DNA from: Arthrobacter oryzae
GTDB lineage: Bacteria > Actinomycetota > Actinomycetes > Actinomycetales > Micrococcaceae
DNA: 64,000 nt
Assembly: GCF_030718995.1 (NCBI RefSeq)
Contig: NZ_CP132204.1
Coordinates: 1,302,001 to 1,366,000, forward strand
Reading direction: 5' to 3'
Position 1 is the stretch's first letter; each line of letters begins with the position of its first letter. Both the position numbers and the translations under genes were made by a program. Under the pieces are notes generated by a model. It was not told the DNA's origin. It saw nothing but the letters and a program-made list of their open reading frames with translations, and did not search any database. This document shows, piece by piece, positions 31,793-39,824 of this stretch.

Positions 31793-33016
31793 TCAGCGGG
31801 TGAAGGCGCTTTCGCCGGTGAGGGCGCGGCCCACGATGAGCGCGTTGATTTCGTGCGTGCCCTCATAGGAGTAGACGGCTTCGGCGTCGGCGTGGAACCG
31901 GGCGACGTCCGTTTCCAAGGTGATGCCGTTGCCGCCCACCACCTCGCGGGCCAGTGCCACGGTTTCGCGCATCAGCAGGGAGGTCTGCATCTTGGCCAGG
32001 GCGGAATCCTGGTCGCGGTAGATGCCCTTGGCCTGCTGCTCGGTCAGCCGCACCACCAGCGACAGCGAGGATGTGACGTTCCCGAGCATCCGGGCCAGCT
32101 TTTCCTGGACCAGCTGGAAGGATCCCACCGGGCGGCCGAACTGCCGGCGTTCCGTCACGTAGCGGAGGGCGGCTTCGAACGCGCCGGCCTGGATTCCGGC
32201 GGCAATCCAGGCAACGTCCGAGCGCATGGCCCGGAGCATCGCGGCAACGTCCTTGAAGGAGTTCACGTTGTGCAGCCGCATGGCTTCCGGCACGCGGACG
32301 CCCTCGAGGGTGATGTGGGCGTTCTGCATCATCCGCAGGGCGGTCTTGCCGTGGATCTTCTCCAGCGTCACGCCGTCCGATTCGCGGTCCACCAGGAAGG
32401 CTTTCACCTGGCCGTCTTCCTGGTCCCTGGCAAAGACCGCCAGGACGTCAGCGCTGGCCGCCCCGCCGATCCATCGCTTGGCACCGTCCAGGACCCACGA
32501 ATCCCCCTCCCTGCGGGCGGTTGTGGAGAGTCCGCCGGCGATGTCCGAGCCGGAGTCGGGTTCGGTGAGGGAGAAGACGCCCTTGAGGGAGAAGCCGATA
32601 ACCTTCGGCATCCATTCAGCCTGCTGCTCCGGCGAGGCACCCACCCGGATGGCCGTGCGGAAGAGCCCGGCCTGGGACGTGTACCAGGTGGCCAGCGAGG
32701 CGTCCGTGCGGGCCAGTTCGAAGATCCGGAAGCCTTGGTAGATGCCGCGCGCAGGCCTGCTGCCCGGACCACCCGTGAGGTCCGCCGGTTCCATCAGGTC
32801 CAGGTCGATCAGGGGCTGTGCAAGTTGCGTGGGGAAATCGCCCCGCTCCCAGTAATCGGCGAGCAGGGGCCGCGCTTCCCGGTCCAGGAAGCTGCGAAGC
32901 CTGCCCAGGACACGGCGCTCGTCCTCCGTGAGGAGGGACTCTGCATCGTAGTAGTCGGCCACTTCGTAGAGGCGTTCCGCGACACCCACGGCGGGTTCCG
33001 CCGTCGTCGTGGTCAT
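31793..33016 (-). CDS. acyl-CoA dehydrogenase
   Basis: A flavoenzyme of 407 residues. Typical acyl-CoA dehydrogenase motifs are FSLTEPDSGSDIAGG (FAD/substrate binding) and the catalytic region YSYEGTHEINALIVGRALTG; the Glu of YEGTHE is the likely base, as in glutaryl-CoA and isovaleryl-CoA type enzymes. I set the start at the ATG at 33016, one base after the amidohydrolase stop. The upstream frame to 33400 is a shadow of that gene. It introduces a double bond into the CoA thioester. Confidence 0.9.
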   Translation of the reverse strand: MTTTTAEPAVGVAERLYEVADYYDAESLLTEDERRVLGRLRSFLDREARPLLADYWERGDFPTQLAQPLIDLDLMEPADLTGGPGSRPARGIYQGFRIFELARTDASLATWYTSQAGLFRTAIRVGASPEQQAEWMPKVIGFSLKGVFSLTEPDSGSDIAGGLSTTARREGDSWVLDGAKRWIGGAASADVLAVFARDQEDGQVKAFLVDRESDGVTLEKIHGKTALRMMQNAHITLEGVRVPEAMRLHNVNSFKDVAAMLRAMRSDVAWIAAGIQAGAFEAALRYVTERRQFGRPVGSFQLVQEKLARMLGNVTSSLSLVVRLTEQQAKGIYRDQDSALAKMQTSLLMRETVALAREVVGGNGITLETDVARFHADAEAVYSYEGTHEINALIVGRALTGESAFTR

Positions 33017-33017
33017 C

Positions 33018-33911
33018 TCAGCCGTCCAGTCCGAGCAGGCGCACGGCGTTGTGCTTGAGGATCTTGGGCCGGACCTCGTCCTTGAGCGGCAGGTCGCCGA
33101 ACGCGGCCAGCCACTTCTGTGGCGTGATGAGCGGGAAGTCCGTGCCGAACAGGACCTTGTCCTGCAGCACCGAGTTGGACATGCGCACCAGCGATTCCGG
33201 GAAGTACTTGGGCGACCAGCCGGAGAGGTCGATGAACACGTTGGACTTGTGCGTGGCGATCGAGTTCGCCTCGTCCTGCCACGGCACCGAGGGGTGCGCC
33301 ATGATGATCCGCAGTTCCGGGAAGTCCGCGGCCACGGCGTCCAGCAGGAGCGGGTTGGAGTAGGCCAGCTTGATGCCGTAACCGCCGGGGAGGCCGGCAC
33401 CCATGCCGTTCTGGCCGGTGTGGAAGATTGCCGGCAGGCCCAGTTCCTGCAGGGTTTCCCACAGCGGATAGAACTGTTCGTTCGACGGGTCGAAGCCCTG
33501 CAGGCTGGGGTGGAACTTGAAGCCGCGGGCCCCCAGGTCGATGGCCTGGCGCTTGGCGCCCTGGATGGCGTCGGCGCCGGTGCGCGGATCCACGCTGCCG
33601 AAGGGGATCAGCACGTCGTTGTTCCTGGCCGCACCGGCGATCAGGTCCTCAATGCTGTTGGGTTCGTGCTTGAGCTGGGTGCGGGCGTCCACGGTGAACA
33701 CGACGGCGGCCATGTTCAGTTCCCGGTACACCGCGGCGATGCGGTCCAGCGACGGTGTGCGGTCCTCGGATTTGAAGTACTTGGCCGACGCCTCGGTCAG
33801 TGCCGGCGGCAGTGACTCGTGGCCGTGGCCGTCCACCTCGAGGTGGACGTGCATGTCGATCGCGTCGAGCTTCGAGGCGTCGATGCCGAGTTCGTAGCGG
33901 GCGGCAGCCAT
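33018..33911 (-). CDS. amidohydrolase-2 family hydrolase/decarboxylase
   Basis: A TIM-barrel metalloenzyme of 297 residues. The first metal motif is DMHVHLE (HxH). HTGQNG and AHPS supply further ligands, and FGTDFP near the end supplies the Asp. This family includes ACMSD-type decarboxylases and ring-opening or hydratase enzymes of aromatic catabolism. It sits between the SDR and the acyl-CoA dehydrogenase in one operon, two bases from each, so it probably performs a C-C bond step in the same pathway. Confidence 0.87.
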   Translation of the reverse strand: MAAARYELGIDASKLDAIDMHVHLEVDGHGHESLPPALTEASAKYFKSEDRTPSLDRIAAVYRELNMAAVVFTVDARTQLKHEPNSIEDLIAGAARNNDVLIPFGSVDPRTGADAIQGAKRQAIDLGARGFKFHPSLQGFDPSNEQFYPLWETLQELGLPAIFHTGQNGMGAGLPGGYGIKLAYSNPLLLDAVAADFPELRIIMAHPSVPWQDEANSIATHKSNVFIDLSGWSPKYFPESLVRMSNSVLQDKVLFGTDFPLITPQKWLAAFGDLPLKDEVRPKILKHNAVRLLGLDG

Positions 33912-33913
33912 TG

Positions 33914-34882
33914 CTAGCCCACCTTCACGGGGGCTGCGGCAGGCTGTGCAGGTGCAGGCTGTGCCTCGGGCTTCAGGTCTTCGGGCAGCGGGAGGAATTC
34001 CTCGCCCACTGACTGCAGCTTCCCGCCGAAGAGCGGGCCGAAGTTCTCCACGAGGTCCTCGTACCGCCAGCCGCCCTCGCGGTATTCGGTGGCCGCGGCT
34101 TCGGGGTGGGTCCAGAGCTGCAGGCGGTCACCGCCGGCCCCGATGGCCTGGCCGGTAATGCCGGCTGCCTCATCGGAGGCGAGGAACGCCACCAGCCCGG
34201 AGACGTCGTCGGCCGTTCCGAAACCGAGGTCGTGGCGGAAGAAAGCCGGCATGGCCTCGCCGCGCTCGTCCGCCTCGACTGCCTTCTGGAAGTACGGGAC
34301 GGTCTTGGTCATGGCGGTGGCCGCCACCGGGATAACGGCGTTGGCGGTCACGCCCGCCTTCTTCATTTCAAGCGCCCAGGTGCGGACCATGCCCACAATG
34401 CCGGCCTTGGCGGCGGCGTAGTTGGTCTGGCCGAAGTTTCCGCGCTGGCCGGTGGGCGAGCCGATGGTGATGATCCGGCCGGCGATGCCGTTCTCCTTGA
34501 AGTAGGCGAACGCTTCCCGGACGCAGGTGAAGGTGCCGCGGAGGTGGACGTTGATGACGGCGTCGAAGTCCTCGTCGGTCATCTTCAGCAGGCTCTTGTC
34601 GCGGAGGATGCCGGCGTTGGTGACCAGGATGTCGAGGCGGCCGAACTCCGTGACGGCGGCCTGCACCAGCTGCCTGGCAACTTCAGTGCTTCCCACGGGA
34701 GCCACCACTGCGGCGGCCTTCCCGCCGTCGGCCCCGATGGTCCGGACTGCTTCCGCGGCCACCTCGGCGTCGACGTCGTTGATGACGACGGCGGCACCCT
34801 GCCGGGCGAGCTCCCGGGCGTAGGCCAGGCCAAGGCCCCTGCCGCTTCCGGTGACGATTGCTACTTTGCCTGACAGGCTCAT
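33914..34882 (-). CDS. short-chain dehydrogenase (3-hydroxyacyl-CoA dehydrogenase-like)
   Basis: A protein of 322 residues, longer than a classical SDR, with the NAD motif TGSGRGLG, NAG at strand 4, and the catalytic Ser (TIGSP) with Tyr-x3-Lys (NYAAAK). Its sequence and size resemble the dehydrogenase part of peroxisomal multifunctional enzyme 2, which acts with R-specific (MaoC) hydratases. A C-terminal Pro/Ala tail (PEAQPAPAQPAAAP) is probably disordered. It is the first gene of the operon and divergent from a MarR regulator. Confidence 0.88.
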   Translation of the reverse strand: MSLSGKVAIVTGSGRGLGLAYARELARQGAAVVINDVDAEVAAEAVRTIGADGGKAAAVVAPVGSTEVARQLVQAAVTEFGRLDILVTNAGILRDKSLLKMTDEDFDAVINVHLRGTFTCVREAFAYFKENGIAGRIITIGSPTGQRGNFGQTNYAAAKAGIVGMVRTWALEMKKAGVTANAVIPVAATAMTKTVPYFQKAVEADERGEAMPAFFRHDLGFGTADDVSGLVAFLASDEAAGITGQAIGAGGDRLQLWTHPEAAATEYREGGWRYEDLVENFGPLFGGKLQSVGEEFLPLPEDLKPEAQPAPAQPAAAPVKVG

Positions 34883-34942
34883 GGCTGCTCCTTTGCTAGC
34901 TGACCTTGTGCATCCCGGCTCTCGGCGTGGGATGCTGTTCTG

Positions 34943-34962
34943 TATCCATGAAATGATGGATA
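34943..34962. promoter_or_regulatory. MarR-type dyad TATCCAT-6 nt-ATGGATA
   Basis: A perfect 7-bp inverted repeat in the divergent region between the catabolic operon and its MarR gene. Confidence 0.6.
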
Positions 34963-34977
34963 GTTGAAAATGTCAAC
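34963..34977. promoter_or_regulatory. second dyad GTTGA-5 nt-TCAAC
   Basis: A perfect 5-bp inverted repeat directly adjoining the first dyad and 31 bp upstream of the marR start. Confidence 0.5.
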
Positions 34978-35007
34978 GATTTATTTTGAGGATTATTGGA
35001 GTCGGCC

Positions 35008-35496
35008 ATGACGATCGAGACACAGGGCGATCAGCGGACCGAACAGGCACACAAGCTTGTCGCCGCGTCCATCAGCCGTGACCTGGGGTTCCTGCTGGCC
35101 AAGCTGCACGCCACCGGGTCCGTGCTGAACAACAGGGCATTGGCCGAGTTCGACCTCAAGGAGCGCTCGTACTCAGTGCTGATCCTCGCCAACAGCGGGC
35201 TTGAGCCGACGCAGCGCGAAATGGCGGACTTCCTCAGCCTGGACCCCAGCCAGATTGTGGCCCTGGTGGATGAGCTGGAAAAACGGCGGCTCGTGGTGAG
35301 GGCGCCGGGGAAGCAGGACCGCCGGGCAAAGACTGTCACGGCCACCGCCAAGGGGGAAAAGCTGCTGCAGCAGGCCAGCAGGGCTGCGCAACAGGCAGAA
35401 GCGGAGGTGCTCGGGGGCCTGGCCGCGGAAGAATCGGCCCAGCTGAAGGCGCTCCTCCGCAAAGCGCTGTGGGGTGGCGCCGGGGCATCGGACTGA
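35008..35496 (+). CDS. MarR-family regulator of the catabolic cluster
   Basis: A protein of 162 residues. The winged helix (about 50-125) contains PTQREMADFLSLDPSQIVALVDELEKRRLV and the wing APGKQDRRAKTV. I chose the ATG at 35008 with a GGAG site over a TTG at 34996. It is divergent from the SDR gene. Two adjoining inverted repeats lie between, so it probably represses the operon and itself until the acid or its CoA ester is present. Confidence 0.9.
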   Translation: MTIETQGDQRTEQAHKLVAASISRDLGFLLAKLHATGSVLNNRALAEFDLKERSYSVLILANSGLEPTQREMADFLSLDPSQIVALVDELEKRRLVVRAPGKQDRRAKTVTATAKGEKLLQQASRAAQQAEAEVLGGLAAEESAQLKALLRKALWGGAGASD

Positions 35497-35543
35497 GAGC
35501 CGGGGCCACGAGGCCCGCATGATTCGGCCCGGGGCGATCCGGC

Positions 35544-36833
35544 TCAGCGGGACGAGGGTTTGTGGTCGGCGCCCCGCATCCGGACAGCCACCACAAGACC
35601 GGAAGCACCGGTCAGGACGGCAACGACGGCGACTGCCGCCGGGATGCCATAGGCGTCGGCGATAATTCCGGAGAGCACGGCACCGACGGCAAAGCCGCCG
35701 TCACGCCAGAGCCGGTAGATGCCCACCGACCTCGCCCGCCATTCAGGATGGGCAACATCCCCGATGGCGGCCAGCAGTGTCGGATAGACCATGGCAGTGC
35801 CCGCTCCGAGCAGCACCGCCGCGGCCAGCCACGCGTCGAAGCCGGCACCAAAGGCAACCAGGCCCAGCGCCGCCGCCTGCACCAGCATGCCTCCCACAAT
35901 CAGGGGCTTGCGCCCGATCCGGTCCGACAGTGCCCCGGTCACCAACTGGCCGGCGCCCCACACGGCCGGGTACACGGCCGCCAGGATCCCGATGCGTTCA
36001 ATGCTCAATCCGGCGGCCGCGAACAGTACGGGGAACAGGCCCCAGGCCAGGCCGTCATTCAGGTTGTTCACCATGCCCGCCTGGCTCACGGAAGACAGCG
36101 ACTTGTCGCGGAAGCTGGTCAGCGTGAACACCTCGCGGTTGCTGAGCTGGGCGTGCGCCCCCTCGTGGACCGCAACATGGTTGGCGGCCTCGGCCCTGGC
36201 GTGGTGGTGCGTCTCCCGCACGGTGAGCACGGAGAGCCCCAGGCCGACGGCGATGAAGGCCGCGCCGAGCAGGAATGGACCCGGGCGCAGGCCGTAGGTG
36301 GACGCGATGTAGCCGGTGGCCAGCGCGGTTCCGGCCACACCGAGGTAGCCGGCCGCCTCGTTCAGACCCATGGCCCGGCCGCGCTGGGACGGGCCCACCA
36401 GGTCCATCTTCATCATCACCGTGGTGGACCAGGTTAGCCCCTGGCTGATGCCGAGGATGACATTGGCCGCGACGATCCACCCCCATGACGGCCCGAAGAT
36501 CAGCATCAGCGGGACGGGCAGGGCTATCAGCCAGCCCGCCACCAGCACCGGCTTGCGGCCGTAACGGTCCGACAGGGTTCCGGCGAAATAGTTGGTGGCC
36601 GCCTTGGCCACGCCGAAGGCCAGGATGTACGTCAAAGCGCTGGTATACAGGTCCAGCTTGAAGACCTCGCTGGCCAGCAGCGGCAGGACGGTCCTCTCCT
36701 GCCCCAGGGTTCCACCCACCAGGGCGTTGACTGCCACGAGGATCATGAACTGTGGAAGGTTCTGCCGCAGGCCAAGGGTTATGGCGTCCCGCGTGTGGTG
36801 GTGATGCTTGGGAGAGGTGCTTCCTGGTGTCAT
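35544..36833 (-). CDS. MFS transporter divergent from ArsR-rhodanese
   Basis: A protein of 429 residues with 12 membrane segments and MFS motif A variants (GTLSDRYGRKPVLVAGW and GALSDRIGRKPLIVGG). A His-rich N-terminus (PKHHHHTRD) precedes the first helix, and a central loop also contains His pairs (ETHHHARAEA), which could bind metal. It is divergent from an ArsR-rhodanese fusion, with two dyads between, suggesting efflux of a metal(loid) or sulfur species. The substrate is not determined by the family. Confidence 0.83.
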   Translation of the reverse strand: MTPGSTSPKHHHHTRDAITLGLRQNLPQFMILVAVNALVGGTLGQERTVLPLLASEVFKLDLYTSALTYILAFGVAKAATNYFAGTLSDRYGRKPVLVAGWLIALPVPLMLIFGPSWGWIVAANVILGISQGLTWSTTVMMKMDLVGPSQRGRAMGLNEAAGYLGVAGTALATGYIASTYGLRPGPFLLGAAFIAVGLGLSVLTVRETHHHARAEAANHVAVHEGAHAQLSNREVFTLTSFRDKSLSSVSQAGMVNNLNDGLAWGLFPVLFAAAGLSIERIGILAAVYPAVWGAGQLVTGALSDRIGRKPLIVGGMLVQAAALGLVAFGAGFDAWLAAAVLLGAGTAMVYPTLLAAIGDVAHPEWRARSVGIYRLWRDGGFAVGAVLSGIIADAYGIPAAVAVVAVLTGASGLVVAVRMRGADHKPSSR

Positions 36834-36852
36834 GGGGTGCGTTCCTTGTTTC

Positions 36853-36915
36853 CGCCGGGTTTCGGTATCCGCCGGGTTTCGGTATCCGCCGGGTTTCGGT
36901 ATCCGCCGGTTTCCG
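36853..36915. repeat. 17-bp tandem repeat upstream of the MFS gene
   Basis: Three exact copies of CGCCGGGTTTCGGTATC (36853-36869, 36870-36886, 36887-36903) and a degenerate fourth lie just upstream of the MFS start. They fill most of the leader region. Confidence 0.9.
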
Positions 36916-36953
36916 CGGCGCCGTTTTCACGGGGCCTGCGGGGCGAGGCTGGC

Positions 36954-36973
36954 ATTCCACGAAAACGTGGAAT
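36954..36973. promoter_or_regulatory. ArsR-type dyad ATTCCACG-AAAA-CGTGGAAT
   Basis: A perfect 8-bp inverted repeat in the divergent promoter of the MFS and ArsR-rhodanese genes. Confidence 0.65.
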
Positions 36974-36980
36974 ATTCTTA

Positions 36981-37000
36981 ATTCCAGTATTACATGGAAT
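36981..37000. promoter_or_regulatory. second ATTCCA-8 nt-TGGAAT dyad
   Basis: It repeats the ATTCCA/TGGAAT half-site of the neighbouring dyad, centred 27 bp away and about 14 bp before the arsR start, overlapping its ribosome-binding region. Confidence 0.6.
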
Positions 37001-37013
37001 ATTGGAGGTATAA

Positions 37014-37709
37014 ATGGGCGACAGTGCAAAGAAGGCTGCGTTGTTCGAAGAGTTCGCCAAGGTGGGGAAGGCCATGGGCCACGGCAAGCGCCTGGAGCTG
37101 GTGGACCTGCTTGCGCAGGGCGAACGGAGCGTCGAGTCACTCGCCAAGGCAGCCGGGCTTGGCCTAAGCACCGCATCGGCCCACCTGCAGACGCTCAAGC
37201 AGGCGGGGCTCGTGGCCACCCGCCGGGACGGCGCCCGGATCTTCTACGACCTGGCCGGGCCGGACGTTGCCTCCCTGTACAGCCTGGTACGCAGCGTGGC
37301 CCGGTCGCGCGTTGCCGACGTCGAACAAAAGCGCGCGGACTACCTTGGCCTCACCGGCAACTCAGCACAGGACGGCCCCGGGCTGCCTGCAGAAATGACC
37401 AGGGAGGAACTCCTGGAACGGGCGGAGGCCGGAACGGTCACCGTACTGGATGTGCGACCCGCAGAGGAGTACGGTGCCGGCCACATTCCCGGCGCGTTGT
37501 CGATCCCGCTTGAGGAGCTCAGCAGCAGGCTGGGCGAGCTGCCTCCGGGCAGCGAGGTAGTGGCCTACTGCCGCGGAGCATACTGCGTGCTGGCATACGA
37601 GGCCGTGGAGCTCCTGCAGGCCAAGGGCCGGAACGCCTTGCGCTTGAACGACGGGATGCTGGAATGGCGCCTGAGCGGACTGCCCGTAGATACAGGGCGC
37701 GCAGCGTGA
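37014..37709 (+). CDS. ArsR-type regulator fused to a rhodanese domain
   Basis: A protein of 231 residues. The N-terminal winged helix (about 10-95) has the ArsR recognition region SVESLAKAAGLGLSTASAHLQTLKQAGLV, and a rhodanese domain (about 120-225) carries the active Cys in YCRGAYC. The fusion suggests that the sulfur-carrying Cys senses persulfide or a thiol-reactive species and changes DNA binding. Such ArsR-rhodanese proteins are known as a group, but few have been studied. The gene is divergent from an MFS transporter and begins a region rich in sulfur-transfer enzymes. Confidence 0.88.
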   Translation: MGDSAKKAALFEEFAKVGKAMGHGKRLELVDLLAQGERSVESLAKAAGLGLSTASAHLQTLKQAGLVATRRDGARIFYDLAGPDVASLYSLVRSVARSRVADVEQKRADYLGLTGNSAQDGPGLPAEMTREELLERAEAGTVTVLDVRPAEEYGAGHIPGALSIPLEELSSRLGELPPGSEVVAYCRGAYCVLAYEAVELLQAKGRNALRLNDGMLEWRLSGLPVDTGRAA

Positions 37710-37773
37710 TGTCCAGGCATCCCGCCCCGCGGAGGAAGTGCGCCGTTCAGAAGGGCCGACGGCGACTGGGGAC

Positions 37774-37796
37774 AGCCCGGGTCTCAGCGGGCTTTT
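37774..37796 (+). terminator. intrinsic terminator after the ArsR-rhodanese gene
   Basis: A 6-bp GC stem (AGCCCG at 37774-37779 with CGGGCT at 37788-37793) is followed by a run of four T, downstream of the plus-strand gene ending at 37709. Confidence 0.6.
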
Positions 37797-37876
37797 CGCC
37801 GCCGGCCCCATAACAATTTTAGGAGATTCCTCCCCGCCGCGTGCGAGTGGACGCTACCCGTTTTCCCCTGGTTCCG

Positions 37877-38158
37877 TCAGGCGGATTTGGTACCGGCCAC
37901 GCGGCCGGCCGCGCGGGCAGCGCGGTTCCGCCACCAGCGGCGGACGAGGTCAACCATGGCCAGCAGTCCCGCGAGGGGCGAAAGGACCGCCGCGGCGTAG
38001 ACGAAGAGCAACCACGTGAGGGTCGCGATGGGCGGCTGGTTGGTGCTCAGGAGCGACAGTCCGCCAAAGAAGGCGACCGTCCAAAAAAGCACGACTCCAA
38101 AGAGCACCGCCGCAGCGGGGAAATACTCATTCGTCACAACGTTCATCACAGTGTTCAA
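37877..38158 (-). CDS. small membrane protein in the CstR operon
   Basis: A protein of 93 residues with two to three hydrophobic segments (about 14-38 and 45-70) and a basic tail (RRWWRNRAARA). The TTG at 38158 has a perfect AGGAGGAAG site at correct spacing; the ATG at 38146 is an alternative. It lies downstream of the CstR-like and DUF302 genes, in the same direction. The function is unknown; a role beside sulfur or metal stress proteins is inferred from context only. Confidence 0.65.
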   Translation of the reverse strand: MNTVMNVVTNEYFPAAAVLFGVVLFWTVAFFGGLSLLSTNQPPIATLTWLLFVYAAAVLSPLAGLLAMVDLVRRWWRNRAARAAGRVAGTKSA

Positions 38159-38316
38159 GGCTCTTCCTCCTGACTGGTTTGGCGCCGGACATCACCGCGT
38201 CAATCTCAGTATGGGGGCAGCCAAACTCGGATTCCGGCAGGACGCAGAAACCGTGATGAAAATAACCTCAGCCCATGCACCGGCCCGGTCAGGCGGAGCC
38301 CGTTCATGGCGGGGCC

Positions 38317-38736
38317 TTAGGCCTCCGTGTGCGCATCCAGGGAGGCCAGCGCGGCACGCAACCGGGCGTCGGCGTCGTCAGCCACCTCCCGCACTTCAGG
38401 ACTGCCGCTGAGCTGGACCATCGTCTGTGGATCAATGGCCTGGATGGTGGTCACCTCAGCGCCCCGGCCGCGGCGCACCACGACGTTGCAGGGCAGCAGG
38501 ACGCCCAGGTCCGGTTCAGCGGCCAGTGCGCGGCTGGCCAGCGCAGGGTTGCAGGCACCCAGGATGACGTAGTCACCCAGCGCCTCAGCGGCGTCGACAC
38601 CAAGTTTGGCCTCGAAGGTCGCGCGGACGTTGATTTCGGACAGAATGCCGAACCCCTGCCCGGCGAGCGCCTCACGCGTCCGCTCGACGGCGTCGCTCCA
38701 GGACAGCGGAACGGTCACGGTGTGGGTGTAAGTCAT
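38317..38736 (-). CDS. DUF302 family protein
   Basis: A protein of 139 residues that matches the DUF302 fold (TYTHTVTVPLSWSDAVERTREALAGQGFGILSE at its start, and VLLPCNVVVRR in the middle). Proteins of this family occur next to CsoR/CstR and sulfur genes, sometimes binding small ligands. It follows the repressor gene by 47 bp, so it is likely co-transcribed and under the same control. The start is the ATG at 38736 with GGAGA upstream; the longer frame to 38853 lacks support. Confidence 0.85.
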   Translation of the reverse strand: MTYTHTVTVPLSWSDAVERTREALAGQGFGILSEINVRATFEAKLGVDAAEALGDYVILGACNPALASRALAAEPDLGVLLPCNVVVRRGRGAEVTTIQAIDPQTMVQLSGSPEVREVADDADARLRAALASLDAHTEA

Positions 38737-38783
38737 GGGGTCTCCTTGATGCGTTGGATTGGCGGTTGGCGGTTGGATGCGGC

Positions 38784-39041
38784 TCAGGCCAGGGAAAGGA
38801 AGAGCTTTTCCAGGTCTTTCGTGTCCATGCTTGCATCCTTGCGGACGATGCACTGCTCAAGTCCGCTGGCAATGATGGCAAAGCCCGCCCGGTCCAGCGC
38901 CTTCGAGACTGCTGCGAGCTGGGTGACGACGTCCTTGCACTCGCGCCCCTCCTCCAGCATCCGGGTCACTGCGGACAGCTGCCCCTGGGCTCGCTTGAGC
39001 CGGTTGATGACCGGGGCGAGGTCGGTTGAATCGAGTTCCAT
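38784..39041 (-). CDS. CstR-like persulfide-responsive repressor (CsoR/DUF156 family)
   Basis: A four-helix CsoR-family repressor of 85 residues. Two Cys are placed as in the family (Cys35 in GRECKD, Cys64 in GLEQCI), but the copper-ligand His four residues before the second Cys is Gly60. Lack of that His is characteristic of CstR, which senses persulfide by forming disulfide or trisulfide bridges rather than binding Cu(I). Its neighbours are rhodaneses and a persulfide dioxygenase, which supports CstR. GC-rich dyads lie in its divergent promoter. Confidence 0.87.
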   Translation of the reverse strand: MELDSTDLAPVINRLKRAQGQLSAVTRMLEEGRECKDVVTQLAAVSKALDRAGFAIIASGLEQCIVRKDASMDTKDLEKLFLSLA

Positions 39042-39079
39042 GATGCCTCCGAATAGATGGTTCGCTTGGTGTCCAGAAT

Positions 39080-39095
39080 ATACCCCCTGGGGTGT
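39080..39095. promoter_or_regulatory. CstR/CsoR-type operator 1
   Basis: ATACCCCCTGGGGTGT is a near-perfect inverted repeat of the G/C-tract type bound by CsoR-family repressors. It lies in the divergent region between the repressor gene and the rhodanese gene. Confidence 0.75.
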
Positions 39096-39102
39096 TTTTG
39101 AC

Positions 39103-39116
39103 TACCCCCGGGGGTA
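39103..39116. promoter_or_regulatory. CstR/CsoR-type operator 2
   Basis: TACCCCCGGGGGTA is a perfect 14-bp palindrome next to operator 1, two helical turns away centre to centre (about 22 bp). A weaker half-site, TGGGGTAT, follows at 39131-39138. Confidence 0.8.
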
Positions 39117-39173
39117 TCTGTAATACTCGGTGGGGTATTCAGCTTTCGCATGATCCGTCTTGAAAGGACATCC

Positions 39174-39824
39174 ATGACACGCTCCACCGCCTCAGGCCCC
39201 TCTCCCGTTTCACCGGCCGCTCCCGCAGTCACCGCTCTGGATCCGGACACGCTGAAGGGTTGGTTCCAGGAACACCAGGACCTCGCGGTGATCGACGTGC
39301 GCTCGGCCGCTGAGTTCGAGGGGATGCACATCCGGGGTTCGTACAACGTGCCCCTTCCGCTGCTTTCCGAGCACACGGACGAACTGGCCGAACGGCTGGG
39401 GAGCCGCGTGGTGCTTGTCTGCCAGTCGGGGGCACGGGCCGAGCAGGCCCGCCAGCGCCTCGGCGGGGCCGGGATCGGCACTGCCTACGTCCTGACCGGC
39501 GGGGTACCCGGATTCGCGGCCGCCGGCGGCAACGTTGTCCGGGGCAAGGCACGCTGGGACCTGGAGCGCCAGGTCCGCCTTGCAGCCGGTTCCCTGGTGG
39601 TACTGGGCCTGGCCGGCGGAAAATTCGTCTCGCCCAAGATCCGCCTGCTCGCCGGCGCCATCGGCACGGGCCTGACCTTCTCGGCCGCCACCAACACCTG
39701 CGCCATGGGCCAGGCCATCTCGGCGATGCCGTGGAACAAGGCGGCGAAGGAGCCTACCCGCGAATCCGCCATCCTGCAGTTCCCCGCCGCCGGCAAGGCA
39801 ACCCCGGAGGCCAAGGCCTCATGA
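39174..39824 (+). CDS. rhodanese with C-terminal membrane (DUF2892-like) domain
   Basis: A protein of 216 residues. The rhodanese domain (about 25-120) has the active Cys in VCQSGARAEQ, followed by a DUF2892-type membrane region with two hydrophobic helices (LAAGSLVVLGLAGG and AGAIGTGLTFSA), as in YgaP-like proteins. The active site faces the cytoplasm, receiving sulfane sulfur. It is divergent from the CstR-like gene with the GC-rich operators between, and its stop overlaps the exporter start (ATGA). I chose ATG 39174 with a GAAAGGA site. Confidence 0.88.
   Translation: MTRSTASGPSPVSPAAPAVTALDPDTLKGWFQEHQDLAVIDVRSAAEFEGMHIRGSYNVPLPLLSEHTDELAERLGSRVVLVCQSGARAEQARQRLGGAGIGTAYVLTGGVPGFAAAGGNVVRGKARWDLERQVRLAAGSLVVLGLAGGKFVSPKIRLLAGAIGTGLTFSAATNTCAMGQAISAMPWNKAAKEPTRESAILQFPAAGKATPEAKAS

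Noticed and set aside
36853..36915. CRISPR-like array
   Set aside because: The units are directly adjacent with no spacers and no cas genes are near, so it is a simple tandem repeat.
38784..39041. Copper-sensing CsoR
   Set aside because: The His ligand four residues before the second Cys is Gly, and the neighbours are sulfur enzymes rather than copper pumps, so a CstR-like role is preferred.
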